Positions 50,488 through 61,322 of a stretch of 64,000 nt of DNA are shown in pieces. The notes beneath the pieces were generated by a model. The model searched no databases. It had not been told where the DNA came from and saw only the letters and a program-made list of their open reading frames with translations. The first letter of the stretch is position 1, and each line of letters begins with the position of its first letter. The stretch is from DASYPQ01 sp036006425 (lineage in GTDB: Bacteria; Planctomycetota; UBA1135; GCA-002686595): contig DASYPQ010000003.1 in the NCBI GenBank assembly GCA_036006425.1, positions 186,001-250,000 of the forward strand. Direction: 5' to 3'. A program made the translations under genes and the position numbers.

Positions 50488-51723
50488 TCAGATCGAGATC
50501 CGGACCAGGATCTTCCGTGCGATCACCTGGAACACGAACTGGAGATCGGCGGGAGTCGGAGCGAGCGCGAACTCACCCGCAGGCTGCGAAGGATCGTAGG
50601 CAGGGCTCGATGGATCGTTCGCGATCTCCCTGAGGAAGTCCTGATCGATCTCGTTGCCGAGCCCGATCGTGTAGACGATGCTCCCCGCGGTGCGGATCTG
50701 CTTCGCGCGCAGCCGCGCGCGGTCCTTGGCTTCCTGCCGGACGTCGGTCGCGGCTTCCGGACCGGTCGCGTGCCGCGTCCCGCCGAGGACCGAGGCGAAC
50801 GTCGTCAGGTCGGGACAGCACGGGAAGCTGCCGCTCTCCGCGTTGCAGCGGAAGTCGCCGGTCGCGGGATCGAGGAGGGTCGCGAACGCGTCCGTGTCGC
50901 CGCTCGTCAGGTTCCAGGTCGTCGCCGGCGGGCAGTTGAACGTGTCCTGGAACGTGTTCGCGAGGCCGTCGGTGAAGAACACGACCACCTTGACGATCTG
51001 TTCGCCGGGCCCGATGACGGCGTTCGCATTCTCGCGGCCGGCGAGCTGGAGGCCCCCGTCGAAGAACGTGTAGCCGCCGTAGTCGATCGCGCAATCGCGC
51101 GGCACGGCGGCGCGGATCCGGCCGATGAACGGCCTCGACATCGGCACGTCGACGCGCGCATTCGACGCGAACGTGACGAGCGACGCGCGGTCCGTCGCTT
51201 CGTTGAAGAACCCGACGAACGTGTCGACGGCGGGCGGCAGGGCGATGCAGCCGCCGTTCCCGCCCATCGATCCGGACCGGTCGAGCACGAGGGACATCAC
51301 GAGCTGCGCGCGGACCGCCTGCGCCGAAGCGCGGACGTCGAACTCGCGGAACTCGGGGATCACCCGGAGGAAGAGCGGGCGGAGGTGCGCGGTCGCCCGG
51401 ATGTCGACCGCCGTACTGCCGTTCGCGTCGGTCTGGAACTGGACGACGACGTCGGGTGCGCTCGCGTCCTGCGGCGTCATCCGGTAGTTCGCGAGGAACA
51501 TGTCGCGGGCGAGCTGCGCTGCGGCGCCCTGGCCGAGGCTCATGTTGTTGATGGCGGCGATCGCGGCCGCGTCGACGGCCTTCGCCACCTCGGCGCGCTT
51601 GCCGTAGATGAGTCCCCCGTCGATCACGAGCGCCAGCGTCAGCAGGAGGACGCAGAATGCGACGAGCGAGAGCACGAGGACGGCTCCGGCTCGGGACGCG
51701 CGCGTGGGACGGTGGATCGGCAT
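50488..51723 (-). CDS. TadG-like pilus-assembly protein with VWA domain
   Basis: This 411-residue protein starts at ATG 51723. A Tad-type N-terminal anchor (AGAVLVLSLVAFCVLLLTLALVIDGGLIYGKRAEVAKAVDAAA) is followed by a von Willebrand factor A domain. The MIDAS motif is LVLDRSGSMGGNGG, with FFTDGLANTF further on. The first 110 residues match the TadG/DUF2134 type. Such proteins sit in the inner membrane and take part in Flp pilus assembly. It is third in a TadE-TadE-TadG order starting at 52750. Confidence 0.87.
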   Translation of the reverse strand: MPIHRPTRASRAGAVLVLSLVAFCVLLLTLALVIDGGLIYGKRAEVAKAVDAAAIAAINNMSLGQGAAAQLARDMFLANYRMTPQDASAPDVVVQFQTDANGSTAVDIRATAHLRPLFLRVIPEFREFDVRASAQAVRAQLVMSLVLDRSGSMGGNGGCIALPPAVDTFVGFFNEATDRASLVTFASNARVDVPMSRPFIGRIRAAVPRDCAIDYGGYTFFDGGLQLAGRENANAVIGPGEQIVKVVVFFTDGLANTFQDTFNCPPATTWNLTSGDTDAFATLLDPATGDFRCNAESGSFPCCPDLTTFASVLGGTRHATGPEAATDVRQEAKDRARLRAKQIRTAGSIVYTIGLGNEIDQDFLREIANDPSSPAYDPSQPAGEFALAPTPADLQFVFQVIARKILVRISI

Positions 51724-51740
51724 GGAAGCGGAGTCGAACC

Positions 51741-52241
51741 CTAGAAGAATGCGACGTCGTACAGCGTCGGCGGCATCCGCACGCCGATCAGGTTCGCGAT
51801 CGGAGTGATCGGCGTGAACGCGACGGACACTTCGGCGACCCACAGCGTCTGGCCGGGCAGCGGAACGCCGTTCGGGATCGTGACGGAAGCCCCTCCGAGC
51901 GTGCCGATGCGGCTCGGCACCGGTTGTCCACCGCGCGACTCCTGGCGCACGATCCGGGCGACGCCGTCCTCGTCGCGCGTGATCGCGGTCAGGATCACGA
52001 ACCCGTTGGCCGCGAGATCGAGGGAGCCCGAGGACTGGAGCGTCGCCAGGATCGTGTCTTGGAGCGTGGTTCCGCGCGACTCGAGGTTCGCGGCCTCGCG
52101 GCTCAGGCTCGTGATCGCGTGGCGCGCGAGGAGGGCGCGACCGTAGTCGATCATGCCGAAGAGCATGACGAACACCGCCATGGCGACGAGCGCGAGCTCG
52201 ACGATGGCGCCGCCGCGACGGGAACCGTGGAAGGATCGCAT
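51741..52241 (-). CDS. TadE-family protein
   Basis: This 166-residue protein starts at ATG 52241, 5 nt after the upstream gene. The TadE motif GGAIVELALVAMAVFVMLFGMIDYGRALL includes the conserved Glu and the GMIDYGR turn. It is followed by a beta-rich domain. TadE-like pseudopilins are processed by TadV and support Flp pili. The operon holds no tadA or tadB ATPase in this window. Confidence 0.87.
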   Translation of the reverse strand: MRSFHGSRRGGAIVELALVAMAVFVMLFGMIDYGRALLARHAITSLSREAANLESRGTTLQDTILATLQSSGSLDLAANGFVILTAITRDEDGVARIVRQESRGGQPVPSRIGTLGGASVTIPNGVPLPGQTLWVAEVSVAFTPITPIANLIGVRMPPTLYDVAFF

Positions 52242-52246
52242 CGTCC

Positions 52247-52750
52247 TCACGGGGCTTGCCTCGGAGGGAAGGGTTCGTTGCGGAACGTCGTGGAGACACG
52301 GACCACGAACTCCTGGCTCGGACCGAAGAACCGGCCGATCAAGGGCGTGATCAAGTGGACCGGGTACGCGAGCGCGATCGTGACGCGGTCGCCGGGGCCG
52401 CCGGGGTTGCCGATCCCTCCCCTGGCGCTCGAGATCTGGACGTCGGACGCCGTGAGCTCGAACGGCAGCGAATCCTGGACGACCACCTTCGCGATCGAGT
52501 CGTAGCGCGGGTGCTCGCCGTCCATGCCCGGCAGCGCACGGCCGGTCACGGCGAAGCGGCCGGCTTCGCGCACCGCGTGCTGGAGCGTCATGTGCGCGAA
52601 GAGGACGCGCCCGAGATCGACGATCCCGAAGAGGAGGAGCAGGAAGATCGGGAGCGCGAGTGCCGTCTCGACGAGGGAGATGCCGCTCTTCAGCGGCGCA
52701 CGCTCGTTCCGCAGTCTCCGTTGCGCGCCGATCGATCGAATGCGTTCCAT
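52247..52750 (-). CDS. TadE-family protein
   Basis: This 167-residue protein starts at ATG 52750; an in-frame start 15 codons upstream lacks support. The TadE motif KSGISLVETALALPIFLLLLFGIVDLGRVLF has the conserved Glu and the GIVDLGR turn. It is the first gene of the tight minus-strand Tad run (5-nt gap to the next gene). The 138-bp region up to 52888 should contain the promoter; I see no structured element in it. Confidence 0.87.
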   Translation of the reverse strand: MERIRSIGAQRRLRNERAPLKSGISLVETALALPIFLLLLFGIVDLGRVLFAHMTLQHAVREAGRFAVTGRALPGMDGEHPRYDSIAKVVVQDSLPFELTASDVQISSARGGIGNPGGPGDRVTIALAYPVHLITPLIGRFFGPSQEFVVRVSTTFRNEPFPPRQAP

Positions 52751-52888
52751 GGGCGTGCGTCCTGCGATGCGGGGGCGAGAATACCGCCCGCGCACGGAAG
52801 GAACTAGACCTCCCGGGCCGCGCGCGCGGTGCGTGTGGAAAGTTCTTCCACATCCGGTGCGTGCTGGACCCGTTCGATTTCAGGCTCG

Positions 52889-53704
52889 TCAGCGCGCGCT
52901 GTGAGGCTTGCGCGCCGCCGCGTCGACGACGACGGGCGAGAAGAACATCGCATTCGGATCCGACGCGCGCGCCGCCCACTCCTCCAGGAATTGCCTGCGC
53001 TCGGCGCTCGTGAGCAGGCCTTTCGCTTCCATCGGCTGCGAGAAGTGCGGGAAGAACGTCCCCGCCCAGCGGAACGCCGGCGAATCCGGACCGCCGCACA
53101 GGACGTTCGGCACGATCGACATCGTCGCTAGACCGGCCGCGCAGAAGATCGCGGGCGCGCGCGCGGCCACCCACGCGTCGCCGCCGGACTGGGTGTACAT
53201 CGCGCGCGTGGCGCGGACGACGGCGCGGAACCCCTCGCTCTCGGGGAAGAGCGAGACGCCTTCGTGGTTGTAGTCCTCGACCGCGAAGACGCCTCCCGGC
53301 TTCAGCGAGCGCGCGATGCGGCGCACGACACCCGCGGGATCGGGCAGGAACGACAGCACCCAACGCGTGATCACGAAGTCGAAGGACTCCGGTTCGAGCT
53401 CGACTTCCTGGATGCGCGCCCGGAGCACGCGCGCGTTCGAGAGCCGGCGCTCGACGAGCTCGCGTTCCACGTGCTCGATCCAGCGCGCGGACTCGTCGAG
53501 CGCGACGACCTCGCCGCGCGGGCCGACGAGCCCCGCGAGGTCGTAGGTCACGAGGCCCGGACCGCAGCCGAGGTCGAGCACGCGCGCGCCCGGGCCGACG
53601 CCGACGCGCGCGAGGAAGGCGCGCGTCACCGGTCCCCAGACCTCGTGCTGGAACGTCAGGCGCTCGAGTTCCTGGTCGGTCGTCCCCAGCGGATACTGCG
53701 TCAT
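52889..53704 (-). CDS. Class I SAM-dependent methyltransferase
   Basis: This 271-residue protein carries the SAM-binding motif VLDLGCGPGLVTYDLAG, with the acidic residue in VVALDESARWIEHVE. Post-I motifs are SFDFVITRWVLSFLPDP and SLKPGGVFAVEDY. The fold is the Methyltransf_11/25 type. The C-terminal half probably forms a substrate lid. The substrate is unknown. It is divergent from the radical SAM gene at 53743, with only 38 bp between the starts. Confidence 0.88.
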   Translation of the reverse strand: MTQYPLGTTDQELERLTFQHEVWGPVTRAFLARVGVGPGARVLDLGCGPGLVTYDLAGLVGPRGEVVALDESARWIEHVERELVERRLSNARVLRARIQEVELEPESFDFVITRWVLSFLPDPAGVVRRIARSLKPGGVFAVEDYNHEGVSLFPESEGFRAVVRATRAMYTQSGGDAWVAARAPAIFCAAGLATMSIVPNVLCGGPDSPAFRWAGTFFPHFSQPMEAKGLLTSAERRQFLEEWAARASDPNAMFFSPVVVDAAARKPHSAR

Positions 53705-53742
53705 GCGGGCAGACAGGTTGCCAAGGTAAGCTCGCGGGTTCC

Positions 53743-54588
53743 ATGCGCCTCTCGACGAAGGACCACGACCGCGACAGCGCCGGGCTCTTGTACGTCTATC
53801 CGGTCGTGTCGCGCCGCGCGGGCGGCGTCTCCGTCGGCATCAACCTGAACCCGAACAACGCCTGCAATTGGCGTTGCATCTACTGCCAGGTGCCGGACCT
53901 CGTCTCCGGGATGGCGCCGCCGATCGACGTCGCGCGCGTCGAGAGCGAGCTCGACGGGTTCCTCGACGCGCTCCTGCACCGCGGGTGGATGGAGGAGCAC
54001 GTCCCGCAAGGCGCGCGCACGCTGAAGGACATCGCCTTCTCCGGCAACGGCGAGCCGACGAGCAGCCGCCAGCTCCCGGAGGTCGTCGCCGCCGTCGGAC
54101 GCGTCCTCGCAAAGCACGCGCTCGTGGGCTCGGTGCCGGTCGTGCTGATCACGAACGGTTCCCTCGTCCAGAAGCCGCACGTGCAGACGGCGCTCGCGGC
54201 GCTGCGCGAGCTCGGCGGCGTCGTCTGGTTCAAGCTCGACAGCGCGACGGACGCGGGGATGCGCCGGCTCAACGACGCGAAGACCGGCGCGGAGCGCGCG
54301 CACAGGGATCTCGAGACGTGCGCGCGGATCTGTCCGACCTGGATCCAGACGCTCGCCCTCGCGCTCGACGGCGAGCCTCCGTCGGAGGAGGAGATCGAGG
54401 CCTACCTCGCGCTCGTGCGCTCGCTCGTGCGCGACGGCGTGCCCGTGCGCGGCGTGCTGCTCTACGGTCTCGCGCGCCCGTCGCACCAGCCCGAGGCGCC
54501 GAGGCTCTCGGCGCTCCCGCTGCCCTGGCTCGAAGCCTTCGCCGAGCGCATTCGCGCGGCCGGGCTCGAGGTCCGCGTCAGCGCGTGA
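53743..54588 (+). CDS. Radical SAM protein (wobble-nucleoside-type group)
   Basis: This 281-residue protein binds the 4Fe-4S/SAM centre through NACNWRCIYCQVPD (CxxxCxxC). Further radical SAM features are IAFSGNGEPTSSRQ (GGE-like), VVLITNGSLVQKP and FKLDSATDAG. The domain order recalls MoaA/YfkB-like small radical SAM proteins that lack a C-terminal extension. No peptide substrate gene is nearby. Its 3' end overlaps the convergent sigma gene by 11 nt. Confidence 0.87.
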   Translation: MRLSTKDHDRDSAGLLYVYPVVSRRAGGVSVGINLNPNNACNWRCIYCQVPDLVSGMAPPIDVARVESELDGFLDALLHRGWMEEHVPQGARTLKDIAFSGNGEPTSSRQLPEVVAAVGRVLAKHALVGSVPVVLITNGSLVQKPHVQTALAALRELGGVVWFKLDSATDAGMRRLNDAKTGAERAHRDLETCARICPTWIQTLALALDGEPPSEEEIEAYLALVRSLVRDGVPVRGVLLYGLARPSHQPEAPRLSALPLPWLEAFAERIRAAGLEVRVSA

Positions 54589-55162
54589 GGAGCTTCCCGA
54601 GCTCGACGAGCGCGCGCGCGTGCATCATGCGCGCCGCGGCCGCGCTCGGACGATGGGTCTCCTCGGCGACGGACTCCCACGAAGCGCCGGCGTAGTTGCG
54701 GAGGAGGATCAGCTCGCGGTACTCGTCCGGAAGACGCGCGACCGCCTCCTCGACGAGATGCTGCTCCTCCGCGCCCGCGGCGAGATCGAGCGGGCGCGCG
54801 AGCCGGCGATCCTCGATCTCGACGGGGCCGGAGACCTGGACGTCGCGGCGGCTGTCGCGCTTCCGCGCGCCGTGGAAGTCCGCCGCGGCGATGATCTGGC
54901 GCTCCGCCAGGCGCGCGAGCCAGTTGATGAGACTCGCTTCCTCGCGCATCTCGAAGCTCGAGAGCGAGCGGACGGCGGCGAGGAACGTCTCCTGGAGGAT
55001 GTCGCCGGAGTCGACGCGCTCCCGCAGGCGCGGACCGAGGCGCAGCCGCACGATCCGCCGCACGCGGTCGTAGTACCGCGCGCAGAGCCGATCGAGCGCT
55101 GCCTGGTCGCCGTGCTGGGCGCGCAGCACGAGGTCGAGCGACTGCGTGATCTCGTCGGGCAT
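54578..55162 (-). CDS. ECF sigma factor linked to a serine/threonine kinase
   Basis: This 194-residue protein has sigma region 2 (RYYDRVRRIVRLRLGPRLRERVDSGDILQETFLAAVRSL, then LINWLARLAERQIIAAADFH). Region 4 follows (LPDEYRELILLRNYAGASWESVAEE, then SAAAARMMHARALVELGKLL). The EXXDXGDILQETF pattern is typical of planctomycete ECF sigma factors that work with protein kinases rather than anti-sigma factors. It lies 16 nt downstream of the kinase gene on the same strand, so both are likely in one operon. Confidence 0.92.
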   Translation of the reverse strand: MPDEITQSLDLVLRAQHGDQAALDRLCARYYDRVRRIVRLRLGPRLRERVDSGDILQETFLAAVRSLSSFEMREEASLINWLARLAERQIIAAADFHGARKRDSRRDVQVSGPVEIEDRRLARPLDLAAGAEEQHLVEEAVARLPDEYRELILLRNYAGASWESVAEETHRPSAAAARMMHARALVELGKLLTR

Positions 55163-55178
55163 CGCGAGCGCGGAGGGG

Positions 55179-57080
55179 TCAGTCCCTCGCGACGCGACAT
55201 TCTATGGAGAACTCCTCGACGCCGGGCAAGCCGAGTCTCTGGACGCCCTGGGCGCGCGCCGCGAGCAGCCGATCGTGGACGCTCTCGCGGACCTCGCGCT
55301 CCCACGTGCCGGCGACCGGCACGCCGCGCGACGGCTCGAGCGTGCGCGCGAGGAGCTCGAGAGCGCGCGCGTACGGAACGCCTCGGCCCTTGACCGCGAG
55401 ATGGAGCGAGTCCATCCACTCCTCGATCTCGCGGACGGGCTTCGGGCTGACGAGCACGAGGAGCCCTTCGCGGGCGTTCAACGTCTTGTCCTTCGCCCCC
55501 GCGAGCTGCGTGCACACGATGTCCTCGCGCGCTTTCGAGATGTGCCAGCCCCACGGCTTGCCGGCCTGGTGCAGCCGCTCGAGGTGCTCGGCGTCCGTCG
55601 CGCAGTAGGGAGCGACGTAGCGCTCGCCCTCGTCGTCGGCGCCGAACACGGAGAGCGCGTAGACGTGCGCTTCCTCGCTCTTCACGAGCGTGAATCCGAG
55701 CAGGTCCCCGGGCTCGGCTCTCGGTGCGGTGGCGTCGATCACCTGCGGCCTCGAGGCCGGATTCGCCGGGTCCATCCGGAAGAACGAGATGTTGAACGGG
55801 ACGTGCGCTTCCTCGCCCGCTTTCGCGCCGGCGTAGATCCCTGCGCCGACGATCACCACCGCGATCGCCGCTGTCGCGATCGGGTGCGTGCGCGTCGCGA
55901 ACTTCGCCGTCCGCAGGAACGACCTCCAGCGCGCGGATCGCGACGCGACCGGCGCGCGCCCCTCGAGCCAGAGCTCGAGATCCTCGCGCAGCGCCCGCGC
56001 GCTCGCGTACCGGCGGTCGAGCGAGAGCTCGAGCGCCATCGTGCAGATCGCCTCGAGGTCGACCGGGATCGCGGGGTCGAGCTTGCGCGGCGGGACGTAG
56101 TCGCCGCGCTGGATCTTCTCGAGCACCGTCCCGATCGCGGTTCCGGAGAAGGCGCGCTGGAGCGTCAGCATCTCGTACAGGATCAGGCCGAGCTGGTAGA
56201 CGTCGGTGCGCGGGTCCATCCCGACCTTTTGGTTCTTCGCCTGCTCGGGCGCGAGGTACGCGACGCTCCCGTAGAGACCCTCGGTCACGCCGCCGGTCGA
56301 GAACTCCGGGCTGCCGGCGAGGCCGAAATCGAGCACGACCGGGAAACCGCCGCCGAGCAGCATCACGTTCGCGGGTTTCAAGTCGCGGTGCACGACCTTG
56401 CGCTCGTGCGCCGCTTCGAGGGTGCGGGCGATCTCGAGCAGGATCCGCGCTGCGCTCCGGTACGCGTCGTGCGGGTCGAGCAGCTCGCGCCGGCCAGGTT
56501 CGGGTGCCCGACCGATCGCGCGCGCGAGCAGCTCACCCGTGCGCTCCGCACGGCGTCCCGCGCTCTCCGCGGCTTCGAGCTCCTTCCGCGCCCGCTCGAT
56601 CACGTCCGAGATCGCCGTCCCCTCGACGAGGTCCATCACGATGTACGTGAATTCGCCGTCGTTCCCCGCGTCGTGCACCGCGACGATCCCGGGATGCTTC
56701 AGGTCGGCGAGCATCCGCCACTCGCGCTCGAACATCTGCTCGCGCTCGCGATTGCCCTGCGCGAGAGGTGCCAGCACCTTCACCGCGACGGCGCGGCCGA
56801 GTGTCTCGTCGAACGCCGAGAACACGCGCCCCATCCCGCCCGAGCCGATCGACGCGCGGATCCGGTAGCGCCCGGCGATACGGGATCCCGCGTCGAGGCC
56901 GTGCGGCAGTCCGCGCTCCGCGCGCGAGGCACCCGCGACGAGCGCTTCGAACTCGCGCCGCGCGGTCTCTCCGGAAAGGTGCCTCGCGTACTCCGCGCCG
57001 TCCACGAGCTCGCCCGCGGCCTTCCGTGCGAGGAACTCGGCGGCCAGGGCCTCGGGGTCGCGATCGGGGTCCGGGTTCAT
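55179..57080 (-). CDS. Transmembrane serine/threonine protein kinase (PknB-type)
   Basis: This 633-residue protein has an N-terminal helical region of about 70 residues. The Hanks-type kinase domain begins with the Gly loop IGSGGMGRVF and Lys101 in AVKVL. It continues with HRDLKPANVMLL, the DFG motif in VLDFGLAG, SVAYLAPEQ, and DVYQLGLILYEML. An insertion of about 40 residues follows the alpha-C region. One membrane helix (ATAAIAVVIVGAGIYAG) is near residue 430. The extracytoplasmic C-terminal 190 residues resemble a DUF4384-like sensor. It probably phosphorylates the ECF sigma encoded next in the operon. Confidence 0.93.
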   Translation of the reverse strand: MNPDPDRDPEALAAEFLARKAAGELVDGAEYARHLSGETARREFEALVAGASRAERGLPHGLDAGSRIAGRYRIRASIGSGGMGRVFSAFDETLGRAVAVKVLAPLAQGNREREQMFEREWRMLADLKHPGIVAVHDAGNDGEFTYIVMDLVEGTAISDVIERARKELEAAESAGRRAERTGELLARAIGRAPEPGRRELLDPHDAYRSAARILLEIARTLEAAHERKVVHRDLKPANVMLLGGGFPVVLDFGLAGSPEFSTGGVTEGLYGSVAYLAPEQAKNQKVGMDPRTDVYQLGLILYEMLTLQRAFSGTAIGTVLEKIQRGDYVPPRKLDPAIPVDLEAICTMALELSLDRRYASARALREDLELWLEGRAPVASRSARWRSFLRTAKFATRTHPIATAAIAVVIVGAGIYAGAKAGEEAHVPFNISFFRMDPANPASRPQVIDATAPRAEPGDLLGFTLVKSEEAHVYALSVFGADDEGERYVAPYCATDAEHLERLHQAGKPWGWHISKAREDIVCTQLAGAKDKTLNAREGLLVLVSPKPVREIEEWMDSLHLAVKGRGVPYARALELLARTLEPSRGVPVAGTWEREVRESVHDRLLAARAQGVQRLGLPGVEEFSIECRVARD

Positions 57081-57150
57081 GAGCGGGCGCCATCCCGCAC
57101 GTCGGGAGGGGCGCGGGCGGCGCCGCAGCACGCGAAATCCTAGCGATCGC

Positions 57151-57243
57151 TCAGGGGTCGAGCGCGATCCAGACCAGGAGGTCGACGAGGAGCGCGAGCG
57201 CGCGCAGGTACGCTCTCGCGACGAAGGGTTCCGGGGCGTCCAC
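57151..57243 (-). CDS. Candidate 30-residue single-helix microprotein
   Basis: A short frame starts at GTG 57243, with GGGGAG 5 nt upstream, and ends at TGA 57153-57151. The product ends in a hydrophobic helix (YLRALALLVDLLVWIALDP), long enough to cross or line a membrane. Third positions are nearly all G or C. It lies in the 203-bp gap between boxR and the kinase gene on the same strand. No homologue is known to me, and a chance frame remains possible. Confidence 0.4.
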   Translation of the reverse strand: MDAPEPFVARAYLRALALLVDLLVWIALDP

Positions 57244-57283
57244 GGCGCTCCCCTGAACCCGGAGCGGGAGCCCCGGTTCCGGA

Positions 57284-58027
57284 TCAGGAAATGCCGAGGC
57301 GGTCGAGGAGCTCGGCGACGATCGCGTCGGGCGCCTTCTCCGACGTCGACACCTCGAATTCGCACTGCGCGTACAGCGGCGAGCGCGCACCGAGGATCGC
57401 CTCGAGCTCGGCCATCGCGCGCGGGCGGTTCGTCATCGGCCGCCGGTCGCCCTGCTCGAGCACGCGCTGGAAGTGCTCCGTGGGTTCGGCGCGCAGCCAC
57501 ACGGTCCGACAGGTCGACTTGAGGCGCGCGAACGTGTCCGTCGAGGCGACGATCGAGCCTCCGGTCGCGAGCACCGTGCGCTCCCCGGCGGCGAGCACGC
57601 TCTCGAGCGCCTCGCGCTCCAGACGGTGGAAATGCGCCTCGCCGTGGAGGTCGAAGAGCTCGCCGAGCGTCATGCCCGCGATCCGCTCGACGCGCTCGTC
57701 GAGCTCGACGAACGGGGCCTCGAGCGCGAGCGCGAGCGCCCGACCGACCGTCGACTTCCCGGCTCCGCGCAGGCCGACGAGCGCGATCCGCTCCCCCTGC
57801 CACTTCCCGAGCGTCGGCTCGAAGAGATCGCGCACCGGGACGCCGACAGCGGCCGCGAGATCGCAGAGCTTGAGCACGCTCAGGTTCGCGCGCCCGGCCT
57901 CGGCCTCGGTCACGTACCGCCGGCTCGCGCCGGCGCGCTCGGCGAGCTCCGTGACGGTGAGGCCGGCGCGGCGACGCGCCTCGCGCAGACGGCGCCCGAG
58001 ATCGAGCAGAATCGACTTGCGGTGCAT
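57284..58027 (-). CDS. boxR: BoxR/BzdR-type transcriptional regulator with shikimate-kinase-like domain
   Basis: This 247-residue protein starts at ATG 58027. Residues 10-65 are an HTH_XRE domain (LREARRRAGLTVTELAERAG). The C-terminal part is a shikimate-kinase-like fold with the P-loop GLRGAGKST (residues 85-93) and further ATGGSIV. This fusion is diagnostic of BzdR/BoxR, which repress benzoate genes until benzoyl-CoA binds the kinase-like domain. It is divergent from boxC with a 67-bp intergenic region, the expected arrangement for a local repressor. Confidence 0.92.
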   Translation of the reverse strand: MHRKSILLDLGRRLREARRRAGLTVTELAERAGASRRYVTEAEAGRANLSVLKLCDLAAAVGVPVRDLFEPTLGKWQGERIALVGLRGAGKSTVGRALALALEAPFVELDERVERIAGMTLGELFDLHGEAHFHRLEREALESVLAAGERTVLATGGSIVASTDTFARLKSTCRTVWLRAEPTEHFQRVLEQGDRRPMTNRPRAMAELEAILGARSPLYAQCEFEVSTSEKAPDAIVAELLDRLGIS

Positions 58028-58094
58028 GGTCCGAGAGTTATCATGCGCACCACTCGGCAATTGCGCAATATACTTCTCGATCCGGACGACCCCG
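58028..58094. promoter_or_regulatory. Divergent boxR/boxC promoter region with palindrome
   Basis: These 67 bp separate the starts of boxR and boxC. It contains the perfect palindrome ATTGCGCAAT at 58060-58069, within an AT-richer stretch (ATATACTT at 58067-58074). This is a good candidate for the BoxR operator or the boxC core promoter. Which strand it controls cannot be told. Confidence 0.5.
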
Positions 58095-59762
<1,668 letters not shown>

Positions 59763-59765
59763 CCC

Positions 59766-61184
<1,419 letters not shown>

Positions 61185-61223
61185 GCGCCGCGGCACCGCG
61201 CGCGAGTCGAACGCGGATTCGAC

Positions 61224-61286
61224 GGATTCGGTTACAGCCGGCCTCGAGAGAGGTCCGATCCATGGCCTCAGGCAGGCGGATCCGCA
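61224..61286 (+). repeat. Leader sequence repeated near 63938
   Basis: The stretch TTCGGTTACAG...GGCAGGCGGATCCGCA is similar to TTCGGTGACAG...GGCAGGCGACTCCGCA at 63939-63994. It could be a duplicated 5' region of paralogous genes or a conserved short leader. The ATG at 61262 would read MASGRRIR in a frame different from the large gene. Confidence 0.4.
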
Positions 61287-61322
61287 TGGGGGCGGACCCG
61301 CTCTGGAAGAAGAGGGGTGGCG

